Shown: positions 46,142-55,538 of the stretch, piece by piece
How positions within the stretch are numbered: the first letter of the stretch is position 1
How the letters are laid out: each line of letters begins with the position of its first letter
Source of the DNA: Thiocystis violacea
GTDB taxonomy: Bacteria; Pseudomonadota; Gammaproteobacteria; Chromatiales; Chromatiaceae
Direction of reading: 5' to 3'
Length of the DNA: 64,000 bases
Assembly (NCBI RefSeq): GCF_016583565.1
Contig: NZ_NRRF01000004.1
Location: 102,430-166,429 of the forward strand
Notes under the pieces: generated by a model
Database searches by the model: none
What the model was told of the DNA's origin: nothing
What the model saw: only the letters and a program-made list of their open reading frames with translations
Position numbers and translations under genes: made by a program

Positions 46142-46885
46142 TCAGGCACCGGCGCTGAGACGATCCGCGAGCTGCTGCCCCGCGGCGAAGTCCAGGGTGC
46201 CCTCGTAGATGGCCCGTCCGGTGATGGCGCCCGTGATGCCGCACGCCGCGGCCTCGGCCAGGACGCGCACGTCCTCGATGCTCGTGATACCACCGGAGGC
46301 GATCACCGGCGTCTCGATGCCCAAGGCCAGCGCCCGGGTCGCCTCGACATTGGGTCCGCTCAACATGCCGTCGCGGCCGATGTCCGTATAGACGATGGCG
46401 GAGACACCGTCGCCCTCGAAGCGCCTGGCCAGCTCCTCGACGCGATAGGGCGTGATCTCCGCCCAGCCCTTGATGGCCACCTGCCCGTCCTTGGCGTCGA
46501 GACCGACCATGATGTGTCCGGGAAAGGCCTTGCAGGCGCGCCCGACCAACTCCGGCTCCTTCACCGCCTGGGTGCCGATGATGCAGAAGGTCACGCCGGC
46601 AGCGAGATAGGCCTCGATGGTCGCCTCGTCGCGAATGCCGCCGCCGACCTGGATCGGCAGATCGGGATAGGCGGCAGCGATCCCGCGAATGGCCTCCCCG
46701 TTGACCGGCTCGCCGGCGAAGGCGCCATTGAGGTCGACCAGATGGAGACGACGCGCCCCGGCGCGCACCCAGCGCCCGGCCATGTCGATGGGGTCGTCCG
46801 AGAAGACGGTCTCGTCGTCCATGCGGCCCTGGCGCAACCGCACGCAGCGGCCGTCTTTCAAATCGATCGCGGGAATCAACAGCAC
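46142..46885 (-). CDS. hisA: ProFAR isomerase
   Basis: 247 aa TIM barrel; converts ProFAR to PRFAR in histidine synthesis. Phosphate-binding loops [11 protein letters not shown] and IASGGITS, catalytic Asp in [12 protein letters not shown] and in [11 protein letters not shown]. Normally flanked by hisH and hisF, neither of which is here: hisB precedes after 52 bases and hisI follows. Confidence 0.97.
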   Translation of the reverse strand: MLLIPAIDLKDGRCVRLRQGRMDDETVFSDDPIDMAGRWVRAGARRLHLVDLNGAFAGEPVNGEAIRGIAAAYPDLPIQVGGGIRDEATIEAYLAAGVTFCIIGTQAVKEPELVGRACKAFPGHIMVGLDAKDGQVAIKGWAEITPYRVEELARRFEGDGVSAIVYTDIGRDGMLSGPNVEATRALALGIETPVIASGGITSIEDVRVLAEAAACGITGAITGRAIYEGTLDFAAGQQLADRLSAGA

Positions 46886-46937
46886 CTGTGAGTACTCTCC
46901 TAAGCTCTTCGGTGAAGGGGCAAGACGCGACGCGGAC

Positions 46938-47543
46938 TCAGAGCGCGCCCTTGGTCGAGGGCGTGATGCCCGACATGCGCGGATCCGGCTCGACCGCCAT
47001 GCGCAGCGCTCGGCCGAAGGCCTTGAAGATGGTCTCCGCCTGATGATGCGCGTTGGTGCCGCGCAGGTTGTCGATGTGCAGCGTCATGCCCGCGTGGTTG
47101 ACCAGACCCTGGAAGAATTCCTGGAAGAGGTCCACATCGAAGGTGCCGATGACCCCGCGGGTATAGGCGACCCCGTAGGTCAGACCGGGACGTCCGGATA
47201 GATCGATGACGACACGCGACAGGGCCTCGTCGAGCGGGACATAGGCATGCCCGTAGCGGCGAATGCCGCGCTTGTCGCCAAGCGCCTTGCTCAGTGCCTG
47301 ACCCAGGGTGATGCCGACGTCCTCGACCGTATGGTGGGCATCGATGTGCAGGTCGCCCTGCGCCTGGATGTCGAGATCGACCAAGCCATGACGGGCGACC
47401 TGGTCGAGCATATGCTCCAGGAAGGGGACACCGGTCTGGAAATTGGAACGGCCGGTACCGTCCAGGTCGAGCGCGATGCGGATCTGGGTTTCGAGCGTAT
47501 TGCGCTCGACCTCGACCCGTCGGCGGGAGTGTTCGAGAGCCAT
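46938..47543 (-). CDS. hisB: Imidazoleglycerol-phosphate dehydratase
   Basis: 201 aa monofunctional HisB, dehydrating IGP. Two-fold repeat with the manganese-ligand motifs [18 protein letters not shown] and [18 protein letters not shown], and [13 protein letters not shown]. No phosphatase half. First gene of the hisBAIE cluster. Confidence 0.97.
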   Translation of the reverse strand: MALEHSRRRVEVERNTLETQIRIALDLDGTGRSNFQTGVPFLEHMLDQVARHGLVDLDIQAQGDLHIDAHHTVEDVGITLGQALSKALGDKRGIRRYGHAYVPLDEALSRVVIDLSGRPGLTYGVAYTRGVIGTFDVDLFQEFFQGLVNHAGMTLHIDNLRGTNAHHQAETIFKAFGRALRMAVEPDPRMSGITPSTKGAL

Positions 47544-47690
47544 CGAAGTGTCGTCTGCTGCCCTAAACCCGCATTAAACCACAGCAGCGACCTGATTCAT
47601 AAGCGGTCCGAGGCGCGCGGGTGCGCGCCATACCCGAGGCGCGCCACGGCGTCGGCGGCACATCCTTGCGCCGCTTCCCTCCCGCGTCGC

Positions 47691-48542
47691 TCAGGGTTGC
47701 GTCAAGAAGACCTCGACGCGACGGTTGCGGCCGCGGCCTTCAGCGCTCGTATTCGCGGCGATCGGGCTCGCCTCGCCGACCCCTTGAGCCCGGATGCGCA
47801 CCTCCCCGACACCCAGGCCGACGAGGGCGTCACGCACCGCAAGCGCCCGCCGCTCGGAGAGCGCGAGGTTGGCCTCGGCATCACCCGAGCTGTCCGTATG
47901 ACCGCGCAGCACCACCCTCAGATTGGGACGCTGCTGGAGCACTCGGGCGACCTCGCCCAAGGCCGCCGGCTCGCCGGAGCCGAGCGTGGCCTTGCCGGGC
48001 TGGAAACGCAGCTCGGACTCGGCCAGCGTGATCCGCACACCCTCGGCGGTGGACTCAGCGCCGAGCTTGGCCAGCGCGGCCGCGAGCGTGGCATCGACCG
48101 CCTGGCGCGAGTCCGTCACAGTGGTCGTCCGCTCGGCGGCCAGGGTCTTGAGCTCTTTCGCGATGCGCGCCCGCTCGGTCTCGAGCAGACCCACTTGCTG
48201 CTCCTTCAACGAGACCAGCTCCCGCTCCAACGTCTGGATGCGACCCCGGGCCGCCGTCAGCTCGGCCCCCAAGAACTGGGTCCTTTCGTCCAGCGCGGCG
48301 ACTTGTTCAGCGCTCACGGAAACCACCTGCGCAGACGTCGCGGGCGTGCCGGCGGACGCCGGAGGCTCGCCCTCAGTCGCAGCGGCCTGTTCACCCGCCG
48401 CAGCCGGCCGCTCGACGCCGACGACGTACACCAGACCAAGCCCGGCGGCGAACATGGACAGGAGATAGACGACCACAAGGGGCGCCCAGGACCGCGGCGC
48501 CGGCGCGGTATCGCTCATGAGGTTTTCTGTTTTCTCTGACAT
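47691..48542 (-). CDS. OmpA-family protein with inner-membrane anchor
   Basis: 283 aa. One transmembrane helix (LVVVYLLSMFAAGLGLVYVVG, residues 22-42), an Ala-rich linker, a long coiled coil (about 75-145) and a C-terminal OmpA peptidoglycan-binding domain (LRVVLRGHTDSSGDAEANLALSERRA ... NRRVEVFL). The NLxLSxxRAxxV signature is intact. It anchors the inner membrane to peptidoglycan. Lies 19 bases after the anion-channel gene and may be linked to it. A nearer start at Met9 is equally good. Confidence 0.85.
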   Translation of the reverse strand: MSEKTENLMSDTAPAPRSWAPLVVVYLLSMFAAGLGLVYVVGVERPAAAGEQAAATEGEPPASAGTPATSAQVVSVSAEQVAALDERTQFLGAELTAARGRIQTLERELVSLKEQQVGLLETERARIAKELKTLAAERTTTVTDSRQAVDATLAAALAKLGAESTAEGVRITLAESELRFQPGKATLGSGEPAALGEVARVLQQRPNLRVVLRGHTDSSGDAEANLALSERRALAVRDALVGLGVGEVRIRAQGVGEASPIAANTSAEGRGRNRRVEVFLTQP

Positions 48543-48561
48543 GTCTTCGGCTCCTGGCGCT

Positions 48562-49533
48562 TCAATGGTCGGGAAGGCAGATGTTGTGCTTGCGGACCGC
48601 CATGCCCGTCGCCGTCAGCAGGATCAGCACGATGCCGGTCAGCATGGTGAGCATGCCTACCCCCAGATAGAGATAGACGGCCGTACCGGTGCGCTCGAAC
48701 ATCACCATGCTGGCGATACTGAATGCCGCCAGGGGGAAGGAATAGGCCCACCAGGAGAGGAAAAACTTCAGCTTGAGGAACCTCCCGGCCTGGGTGAAGA
48801 GCAGCAGGGTCAGGAAAAAGGCGCTGAAATAGAGCACGCGCGCCAGGGTATCCAGTTCGCCGACGAGCCGCATGTAGGCGATGAAGCCCACCGCCGGCGG
48901 CGCGATCAGGATGAAGAGGGTCGGCATGAGACGATCCTCGATGGGGTGATGAAAGAGCACCCGATTGAAGATGATGGTCATCAGGATGAGCCAGAACAGC
49001 ATGCCGACGCTGAAGAAGAACCAGGAGATCTCCGGAAACCCCAGGGGCACCCCGGCGACCGGCACCAGCACATTGCCCACCGCGGGAATGAACCAGGCCG
49101 GGTTCATGTGATGGATCTGGAAGTGCTCGTGATGGATCCAGACGCTCACCACGTAGAGCGTGAAGAGCAGGTGCAGGCTCGTTCCCAGCATCCACAGCAC
49201 CCGGCTGACCTGAGGCATCAGCCCCAAGAAGGCGATGGCGAGCAGCAGCAGGCTGATGGAGATGGTCGGAAAGAAGTTGAGCTTGACCGGGTGTCTCAGC
49301 TCCTTGATCACGAATTCCCGATAGAAGACGAGCTTGGTGCCGTAGAGCGCGGCGAGCACCAGGAAGAGCGTTGCCGTTGCGCCAACCAGCCAAGGGCTGA
49401 TGCCCAGATCGAGCTTCAGGATCGACTGAGCCTTTTCCCAGCCGATGGTCAACCCGGAAAGCCCCATCACCATGGCGAAGAAGGAGATGGGGAAGAAGGC
49501 GACGCGCGCCGTCGCTTGCGTTGGTGTTGTCAT
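48562..49533 (-). CDS. SLAC1/TehA-family anion channel or exporter
   Basis: 323 aa membrane protein with ten hydrophobic segments (TDT family). It opens with RVAFFPISFFAMVMGLSGLTIGWEKA and has a central FNRVLFHHPIEDRLMPTLFILIAPPAVGF stretch with the pore-lining Phe found in TehA/SLAC1. Members export small anions; in sulfur bacteria sulfite or organic acids have been suggested, but no substrate is shown here. It starts at ATG 49533 and is followed by an OmpA-type protein. Confidence 0.85.
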   Translation of the reverse strand: MTTPTQATARVAFFPISFFAMVMGLSGLTIGWEKAQSILKLDLGISPWLVGATATLFLVLAALYGTKLVFYREFVIKELRHPVKLNFFPTISISLLLLAIAFLGLMPQVSRVLWMLGTSLHLLFTLYVVSVWIHHEHFQIHHMNPAWFIPAVGNVLVPVAGVPLGFPEISWFFFSVGMLFWLILMTIIFNRVLFHHPIEDRLMPTLFILIAPPAVGFIAYMRLVGELDTLARVLYFSAFFLTLLLFTQAGRFLKLKFFLSWWAYSFPLAAFSIASMVMFERTGTAVYLYLGVGMLTMLTGIVLILLTATGMAVRKHNICLPDH

Positions 49534-50041
49534 TTGAGCTCCGGTAACACCGAAACGGCGATCCCGCTGTCGGCGGACTAGACGCAGAACAGCCGTGAAA
49601 GCCTGACGGATAGGGTTTGGATTACGGCGCAGTCTATGCCGACGAGGGCGCGGGGCGCATTGATAAACATCAGAGTACGCAGCTAGGTTTTATCGACGCT
49701 CCGCGGACGGGCGGTGTGTCACGAGGCGCGCCCGAGGATCCAGGGCATCACGACGTCGAGGACAGGCGCCGCACTGGAGCGGACCTGGATCCCACGGACC
49801 TGCGCGGTTGGGCGCGAACTGCGCTAGCATAGCCACCGGGGTGGCTGCGCGGACCGACGAGGGGCATGCGCCAAGCCCCGCGGACCGCTGGCCCCCGCCC
49901 GCGGACACAACGACAGAGGGGTCAGGACAGACTGGACGGCAAGGCGATCGCCTGCCGAGCCTGCGCCGCCCTGATCATGACAGTCGGGCCACCCATCCGC
50001 CAAAGGAGAGGCATCAGGCCCAGCGGCCTTGCCTTGTTGAA
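49534..50041. other. Gene-free region between the anion channel and ampD
   Basis: Divergent spacer of about 500 bases. Short open frames are Arg/Pro-rich and lack ribosome sites. It should hold promoters for both directions, but I see no clear element. Confidence 0.4.
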
Positions 50042-50614
50042 ATGCACACGAACCCGATCGACCCGGCGGGCTGGCTCGCCACTGCCGAGCGACGCCCATC
50101 GCCAAACCTCGACAGCCGTCCGGCGCAGACCGAGATCGACCTCCTGGTCATCCACAACATCAGCCTGCCCCCCGGCGAGTTCGCGGGCGATTGGATCGAC
50201 GACCTCTTCCTCAACCGCCTCGACCCGAGCGCCCACCCCTACTTCGCCCCCATCGCGCAGATTCGCGTCTCCGCGCACCTGCTGATTCGCCGCGACGGGC
50301 GGCTGATCCAATACGTGCCCTTCGAGGAGCGCGCCTGGCACGCCGGCGTCTCCTGTTTTCAGGATCGCGAGCGCTGCAACGACTTCTCCATCGGGATCGA
50401 GCTGGAGGGGGCCGACCACATCCCCTACACGCACCTCCAGTACCAGGCGTTGATCGACTGCACGCGACACATCCAGGGCCGTTATCCAGCAGTCACGCCC
50501 GAGCGAATCACCGGGCACAGCGACATCGCACCCGGCCGCAAGACCGACCCCGGCCCTGCCTTCGACTGGCCCCGATTCCGGGCCGCCATCCTGGAGCAGG
50601 GCTCCGAATCCTGA
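50042..50614 (+). CDS. ampD: 1,6-anhydro-N-acetylmuramyl-L-alanine amidase AmpD
   Basis: 190 aa cytoplasmic zinc amidase of peptidoglycan recycling (amidase_2 fold). Zinc ligands are visible in LLVIHNISLPP and in ITGHSDIAPGRKTDPGPAFDW. SAHLLIRRDGRLIQYVPFEERAWHAG and FSIGIELEG are typical. Met at 50042 starts the family-like part; the open frame further back to 49808 has no homology. Ribosome site is poor. Confidence 0.95.
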   Translation: MHTNPIDPAGWLATAERRPSPNLDSRPAQTEIDLLVIHNISLPPGEFAGDWIDDLFLNRLDPSAHPYFAPIAQIRVSAHLLIRRDGRLIQYVPFEERAWHAGVSCFQDRERCNDFSIGIELEGADHIPYTHLQYQALIDCTRHIQGRYPAVTPERITGHSDIAPGRKTDPGPAFDWPRFRAAILEQGSES

Positions 50615-50683
50615 TCCGTTCGATCATGACGCAGATAACACACCGCCAGACCACTGGCATCAAATCGAAAGGGGGAACGTAGC

Positions 50684-51247
50684 GTGACCGCAACGCGAAC
50701 CAAAGCCTATCAGCTCAAGATCGGCCTTGTCGGGGCCAAGCCGCCGATTTGGCGGCGTTTACTGATCGCCAGCGCCACGCCTCTGCCAGAGGTGCATCGC
50801 GCCATCCAGATCGCGATGGGCTGGACCGGCGCGCACCTCCATCAGTTCGTTGCGGACAACGCGTTCTACGGGGTGCCGGATCCTGACTTCGGCTTCGAGG
50901 AAATCCTGGACGAGACGCGCTACAAGCTCAGCCACCTGCTCGAGCACGAGAAGGACTGGATCACCTACGAGTACGACTTCGGCGATGGCTGGCGCCACAA
51001 GATCACGCTGGAAAAGGCCCTGTTCGTCGGACCCGAAACCACCCTGCCGCAGTGCATCAAGGGCAAGGGTGCCTGCCCGCCGGAAGACGTCGGCGGGCTC
51101 TGGGGCTACTACGGATTCCTGGAGGCCATCGCCGATCCGCAGCACGAGGAGCACGCGGACTACCTGGAATGGGTGGGCGGCGCCTTCGACCCGAACGCGC
51201 TCGATCTCGATGAGATCAATGCGCTGCTGCGAAAGTATTGCCGCTGA
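50684..51247 (+). CDS. pRiA4b ORF-3 family protein
   Basis: 187 aa protein of the plasmid pRiA4b ORF-3-like family (PF07929). Signature: YQLKIGLVGAKPPIWRRLLI, HRAIQIAMGWTGAHLHQF and YEYDFGDGWRHKITLE, with CPPEDVGGLWGYYGFLEAIADPQHEEH. Sometimes carried by mobile elements, and function is unproven. No transposase or repeats flank it here. GTG start at 50684 following GGGGGAACG. Confidence 0.87.
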   Translation: MTATRTKAYQLKIGLVGAKPPIWRRLLIASATPLPEVHRAIQIAMGWTGAHLHQFVADNAFYGVPDPDFGFEEILDETRYKLSHLLEHEKDWITYEYDFGDGWRHKITLEKALFVGPETTLPQCIKGKGACPPEDVGGLWGYYGFLEAIADPQHEEHADYLEWVGGAFDPNALDLDEINALLRKYCR

Positions 51248-51300
51248 CGGGGCAAGGCGCCGGACGTCCTGTCGTCGGATGCCGCGTCAGCGGGCTCGGA

Positions 51301-51762
51301 TCAGTCCGCGACCACGGCTTGCGCCACACCGGACAGCGCCTGACCCAGCGTCTCGACGACCGGGCAGTCCGGCACGCCATGCCGCTGGGCGATGTAGACG
51401 GGATCCTCGTAGCCGAGCCAGACCTGACCCTGCGCGTCTTCCCAGACCAGCGCCTTGAGCGGGAGATCGATGCCGACGGTCTGGGCGCAGGCCATGAAGG
51501 GGGTTCCCCCCTTGGGATTGCCGAAGATGATGAGTTCGGTCGGTCGCAGGGACTTGCCGACTGCGGCCGCGCCGGCGGCATGATCGATGCGGGCGAAGAC
51601 CTTGAGGCCGCGCTCGGTGACGATCTGCTCCAGGCGGTCCATGGTCGCTTTGGCGCTGTAGGGGCTCTTGACGGTCAGCACGCCGTCGACGGCTGAGGCG
51701 GTCGAAGCGGTCGAGGCGATGAGCAGTCCGAGGACAAGGGCGAGGATGTGGCGGATCTTCAT
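51301..51762 (-). CDS. Exported DUF302 protein
   Basis: 153 aa. Signal peptide MKIRHILALVLGLLIASTAS, cleaved near ASAVD, then a DUF302 fold (SAKATMDRLEQIVTERGLKVFARIDHAAGAAAVG, LIIFGNPKGGTPFMACAQTVGIDLPLKALVWED). DUF302 proteins are found in sulfur and CO metabolism contexts, but their function is not known. Convergent with the pRiA4b gene. Confidence 0.87.
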   Translation of the reverse strand: MKIRHILALVLGLLIASTASTASAVDGVLTVKSPYSAKATMDRLEQIVTERGLKVFARIDHAAGAAAVGKSLRPTELIIFGNPKGGTPFMACAQTVGIDLPLKALVWEDAQGQVWLGYEDPVYIAQRHGVPDCPVVETLGQALSGVAQAVVAD

Positions 51763-51935
51763 GGGGCGACTCCGGTTCTTGGGTGTGTTCAGTCAAGATG
51801 CGGCGCCTTGCCGCGCTGCCAAGGCTCGCGGGTGATGCAGGCGCGTATTACGCCACTGACTGCAGGGACTGCAGGGACAATCCAACACCTTGAGCCCTGA
51901 ACTCAAACCGCTCGGTGCAAAGCACCGGGGCGCGT

Positions 51936-52748
51936 CTAGACGAAGAGTCCGTAGTGATAGGCACCTTCGATGACGCCGCTGGTGTAGTAACCGCTCAAGC
52001 CCATGAAGTCGCCCTTGGCGAAATAGACCTTGAGGGCCGGATTCCTGGCCATGGCCTCCCGCACCTGCTCGACGAGTTGATCGTCCGCATTCCGGACCAA
52101 GACACCCGAGAACCCGGCTGTCAGCGGAAAGATGTCATTGCCGCTGTCACCGCAAAAGACGACCAACTCCTTGGCGACGCCAAGCGCCTCGGCGACGTAT
52201 TCGAGCGCCGTCTGCTTGGTCGCGCTGCGTGGCAGAAAGTCCAGCAACCCCTTGCCGTTCTGCGAATCGAAGCTATAGACGACGACCTCGTCGAAGCGGC
52301 CTTCGACGCGCGCATGCACCAGATTCAGGATCTCGTCCTTGCGCGCGTGATCGACATAGTAGCTCTGCTTGAAGGGATTCAGATGCTCGGCTTCCTGCTC
52401 GACCATGCCGGGGATGTCCGCCACGGCCGCGCGAACCGCCTCGGCGTCCCAGCGCGGACTGGTCCCGCGCACATGCGCGACCCAGCCCTCGTCGAGCACC
52501 CAGGCGCCTTGCTGCAGCCGGCGGATCGAGGTTCCGACGTCACCGATCAGGTAATCCGGGCGCCGCACGCCGAACTCGGCGATGGCCCGCTCCACGAGCG
52601 CCAGATTGCGGCCGGTGACGTAGACGACGGTGACGCCCTGCGTGTGCGTCAGATCGTTGAAGCGATCGATCGCGCCTGGATCGCTCTCCCAGTGGCCGTT
52701 CGGCAGTAACGTCCTGTCCAGGTCGGTCGCGAGGATCTTCATGCTCAT
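51936..52748 (-). CDS. HAD-family sugar phosphatase (sucrose-phosphatase-like)
   Basis: 270 aa haloacid-dehalogenase phosphatase, subclass IIB. Motif I DLDRTLL (nucleophile Asp and acid Asp), motif II VYVTGRN, Lys of motif III near KQTALEYV, motif IV FCGDSGNDI. It resembles cyanobacterial-type sucrose-6-phosphate phosphatases, ending with the GVIEGAYHYG segment that they share. It follows the GH13 phosphorylase gene after 74 bases, so the two may act on one glucoside. The matching synthase is not in the window. Confidence 0.8.
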   Translation of the reverse strand: MSMKILATDLDRTLLPNGHWESDPGAIDRFNDLTHTQGVTVVYVTGRNLALVERAIAEFGVRRPDYLIGDVGTSIRRLQQGAWVLDEGWVAHVRGTSPRWDAEAVRAAVADIPGMVEQEAEHLNPFKQSYYVDHARKDEILNLVHARVEGRFDEVVVYSFDSQNGKGLLDFLPRSATKQTALEYVAEALGVAKELVVFCGDSGNDIFPLTAGFSGVLVRNADDQLVEQVREAMARNPALKVYFAKGDFMGLSGYYTSGVIEGAYHYGLFV

Positions 52749-52822
52749 TCTCCAGTGGCAATGGCGCGCACCTGACCATCATCGAAGACGGCTGGTGCGC
52801 GGCGGAATCGAATCGGCCTCGA

Positions 52823-54577
52823 TCAGAGGTACGCATGTCGACGTTCCAAACCGGATGGGCTCGCGTGCTCGACACTGAAGCTGTGCTGGCAAAGGTCCGC
52901 GCGCAGGCTCGCGCGATGACCGTCGCGGGTCCAGTGCAACTCCAGCAGATGCGGCTCGGTTTGAGCGATCTCCAAGACGCCTTGGAAGGCTGGTGAGGTG
53001 TTGCGAAGCCGGATCAAGGTCAGTTGCTGCCGGACGACCGACGCTTGGAGGCTCGCCTCGGCCTGTTCGACCGTCAGGTTGGTGCGATTGATTTCCTTGT
53101 GTCCAGCTGCCCCTCCATTGTCCGCCGCGGCATAGTCGTTCTTGCCGGCGAAGAGGTCCAGATACCAGACCTGAGGAATACCCGGCATGAAGAGCTGGAT
53201 GGCGCGCGCCAGCAGGAGCTTGCGCTCGTCCTCGCCAAGGGCGCTGAAGAAGGTCGCATTGACCTGGTAGTAGGAGATCTTCTTGCCGTCCGGGCCATAG
53301 AGGCTCTTGACCCGGCCGCCACGCGCGATGATGCGGCGCATCACGGCCTCGATCTGCTCTTCGTCCAGCAGACCCGGCCTCGCCGTCCCATCGATCTCCT
53401 TGCCACTCAGGTCAAGCACGGGGATGCCATCGTGACAGCCAAGCATATTGATGGTCTTGAGACCCTTCTCGCGGATCTCTTGGATCCAGCGCAGCAGATG
53501 CGCGTTGGTGCCGCGCTCGATGGCGTCGATGACCAGACCGGGGAAGAAGAAGTCGTAGATCGGAAAGCCCTTCTCGGCCACCTCTTCGTGCAGACCGCAG
53601 CCGTACTCGGCATGGATCTCCGGAAAGACGATGAGACCATGCTTCTCGGCGAGGCCCCGCAGGCGGTCGAGATAGTCCCAGGTGCCGGGGCGGTTGAAGA
53701 AGTTGGCTTCTCCCGGCTCTTTGTGCAGGTAGGCGAAGGCATCCAACCGGATGATCTTGGCACCATATTCGCTCAGCTTGCGCAGCGTCTCGTCATAGAA
53801 GCGCCAGACCTTCTCGGAGCGGGCATTGAGGTCCATCTGCCCGAGATAGTCCCGCTTCTGCTCGACGATCGCGATCACAGAGTCCTTGAGACTCGCGTAG
53901 CCATTGAGCTGCAGTCCATTGAGGTCAGCCTTCTCGCGGATGGCGGCATTGACCATGTCAGCAAGCACGGCGGCATCCGCGTCGGACAGACCCTCGACCC
54001 TCAGGAAGTCCTCGGGCGAGACCTCGCGGTAGCGAACCTCTTGATAGAAGGTATTCCAGTAGGGGCGGTCCGAGCCATCCGGGAAGCGCACCTTGAGGAT
54101 GGGCGCGCCCGGCTTGCGCATGAAGAGCTTCTCGAGATACTCGGGCTTGGGCATGAGATGCCCGTCCGCGGTCGGCTCGCCATGCTCCGCCCAGAAGGCG
54201 TTCCAGTCGATGAAGAAGTCGCGGTACTCGGAGTCGTCCCCGTGACGCAGGAGATCCTGAAACTGCGGCGAGCGCACGGAGAGGTGATTGAGCACGAGAT
54301 CGAACTTGAACAGGATCTCGAGCCTGTTCAGCTCCTCTAGATCCTCGGGTGACACCAGCTCCGGATTGTGGTCGTAGTCGATGACCGAGAACCCGCGATC
54401 CAGATCGCTGTTGAAGAAGGTCGGCAGGATGTAGAAGAGCGCGAACGCCTTCTCCAGTTCCGGGCGCTTGAGCAGACCAACGATATCGGACAGCTTGCCG
54501 CCGATGCTGTCCGGATAGGCGTTCAACATGACACCGTTCGGAAGCGACTCTTGAGCGCCGCGCGTTTCCATATTCAT
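52823..54577 (-). CDS. GH13 sucrose-phosphorylase-like glucoside phosphorylase
   Basis: 584 aa GH13 subfamily-18-type enzyme. Catalytic set: nucleophile Asp in IIRLDAFAYLHKEPG, acid/base Glu in IVFPEIHAEYG, and the transition-state Asp in MLGCHDGIPVLDL. FDLVLNHLSVRSPQF is the first conserved GH13 region. It would phosphorolyse sucrose, glucosylglycerol or glucosylglycerate to glucose-1-phosphate, and the exact acceptor cannot be told by eye. I start it at ATG 54577 (MNMETRGAQ). A frame running to 54910 has no homology. Paired with a HAD sugar phosphatase downstream. Confidence 0.85.
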   Translation of the reverse strand: MNMETRGAQESLPNGVMLNAYPDSIGGKLSDIVGLLKRPELEKAFALFYILPTFFNSDLDRGFSVIDYDHNPELVSPEDLEELNRLEILFKFDLVLNHLSVRSPQFQDLLRHGDDSEYRDFFIDWNAFWAEHGEPTADGHLMPKPEYLEKLFMRKPGAPILKVRFPDGSDRPYWNTFYQEVRYREVSPEDFLRVEGLSDADAAVLADMVNAAIREKADLNGLQLNGYASLKDSVIAIVEQKRDYLGQMDLNARSEKVWRFYDETLRKLSEYGAKIIRLDAFAYLHKEPGEANFFNRPGTWDYLDRLRGLAEKHGLIVFPEIHAEYGCGLHEEVAEKGFPIYDFFFPGLVIDAIERGTNAHLLRWIQEIREKGLKTINMLGCHDGIPVLDLSGKEIDGTARPGLLDEEQIEAVMRRIIARGGRVKSLYGPDGKKISYYQVNATFFSALGEDERKLLLARAIQLFMPGIPQVWYLDLFAGKNDYAAADNGGAAGHKEINRTNLTVEQAEASLQASVVRQQLTLIRLRNTSPAFQGVLEIAQTEPHLLELHWTRDGHRASLRADLCQHSFSVEHASPSGLERRHAYL

Positions 54578-54890
54578 CGCGTATCCCCCCTGTTCGCGCT
54601 CCATTATGCACAGACTGGCGGCGCAGAAAAGACCGCGGAGAAATTTCACGAGCCCAATCAATGCCATGCGCGAAGCGCCCCAAGAGGACCAAGGCGTGTT
54701 ACGCGGCGTGAACGACAGGCATGGTCGAAGCGGGGCGCACCTCCTATACTCCCCCTGGCGCAAGGTGCGGCGATGGCAAGGCGCTCGGCCCGAGCAAGCC
54801 TTTCGACGCGCACGTCCGATTCGACTCATCGATCCGATGCAACTCACCATCCGATTCGACCCACCAACAGCAGCGAAAGAGGACCGGAGC
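54578..54890. other. Divergent spacer between the glucoside phosphorylase gene and fliW
   Basis: About 310 bases. A TATACT hexamer near 54745 may be a -10 for fliW, but no good -35 partner is seen. No gene. Confidence 0.35.
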
Positions 54891-55319
54891 ATGACCGAGA
54901 AGACCAACATCCTCTCCGACTCGGACGCCTCGAAAGAGGTGACCTTTCCCCGCGGTCTCCCCGGATTCGAGGATCTGACCCGCTACCGCGTGCTCTACTC
55001 GGACACCGAGTCCGGACGCGTCTACTGGATGGAGTCGGTCGAAGCTCCCGAAATCAGCTTTACGCTGGTGGATCCGAGGTTCTATTCCTTGACCTACGAG
55101 CTGGAACTCTCCGACGAGGAGCAGGCACTCATCGAGGTCGAGACGTCGGACGAGGTGGTGGTGTTGCTCATGCTCTGGAAGCAGGACGCGCCGGACCCCG
55201 ACGCCAAGCCTGGGCTGCACGCGAACATTTCAGCGCCCATCCTTATCAACGTCGAGAAGCGTATCGGCATGCAGAAGGCCATCGTCAGTCCGAAGGTGGG
55301 TCTGAGCATCTCGAACTGA
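54891..55319 (+). CDS. fliW: Flagellar assembly factor FliW
   Basis: 142 aa protein that binds flagellin and CsrA and so links flagellin level to its own translation. The hallmark FPRGLPGFEDLTRYRVL and the beta-rich body (FTLVDPRFYSLTYELEL, SAPILINVEKRIGMQKAI) are present. No other flagellar gene is in the window; in Gammaproteobacteria FliW is less common than in Bacillus or Campylobacter. ATG 54891 is chosen by homology; GGAG lies before it. Confidence 0.9.
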   Translation: MTEKTNILSDSDASKEVTFPRGLPGFEDLTRYRVLYSDTESGRVYWMESVEAPEISFTLVDPRFYSLTYELELSDEEQALIEVETSDEVVVLLMLWKQDAPDPDAKPGLHANISAPILINVEKRIGMQKAIVSPKVGLSISN

Positions 55320-55538
55320 GCCGATTTCCGGGCAACAACAGACCGACAATCAAGATCCCGTGGGATGGGATGAGCCCGTGCGATGCGCTCTGCTCGGGGC
55401 ACTGAGGATCGACAGGCGCGCCCATCATCCCCGTGCCGAGGTTGGAGCTGAGCCACGCGCACGGACCTTGCCCCATCCGAGCTGAAAGGGATCGCGAGGC
55501 CACAAGCGACAGCCAAGACGACGGCAGGCCGGCGGCAT

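Noticed and set aside
45026..46891. 621-codon plus-strand frame
   Set aside because: Antisense to hisE, hisI and hisA.
50684..51247. pRiA4b ORF-3 gene as evidence of a mobile element
   Set aside because: No transposase, terminal repeats or composition shift around it.
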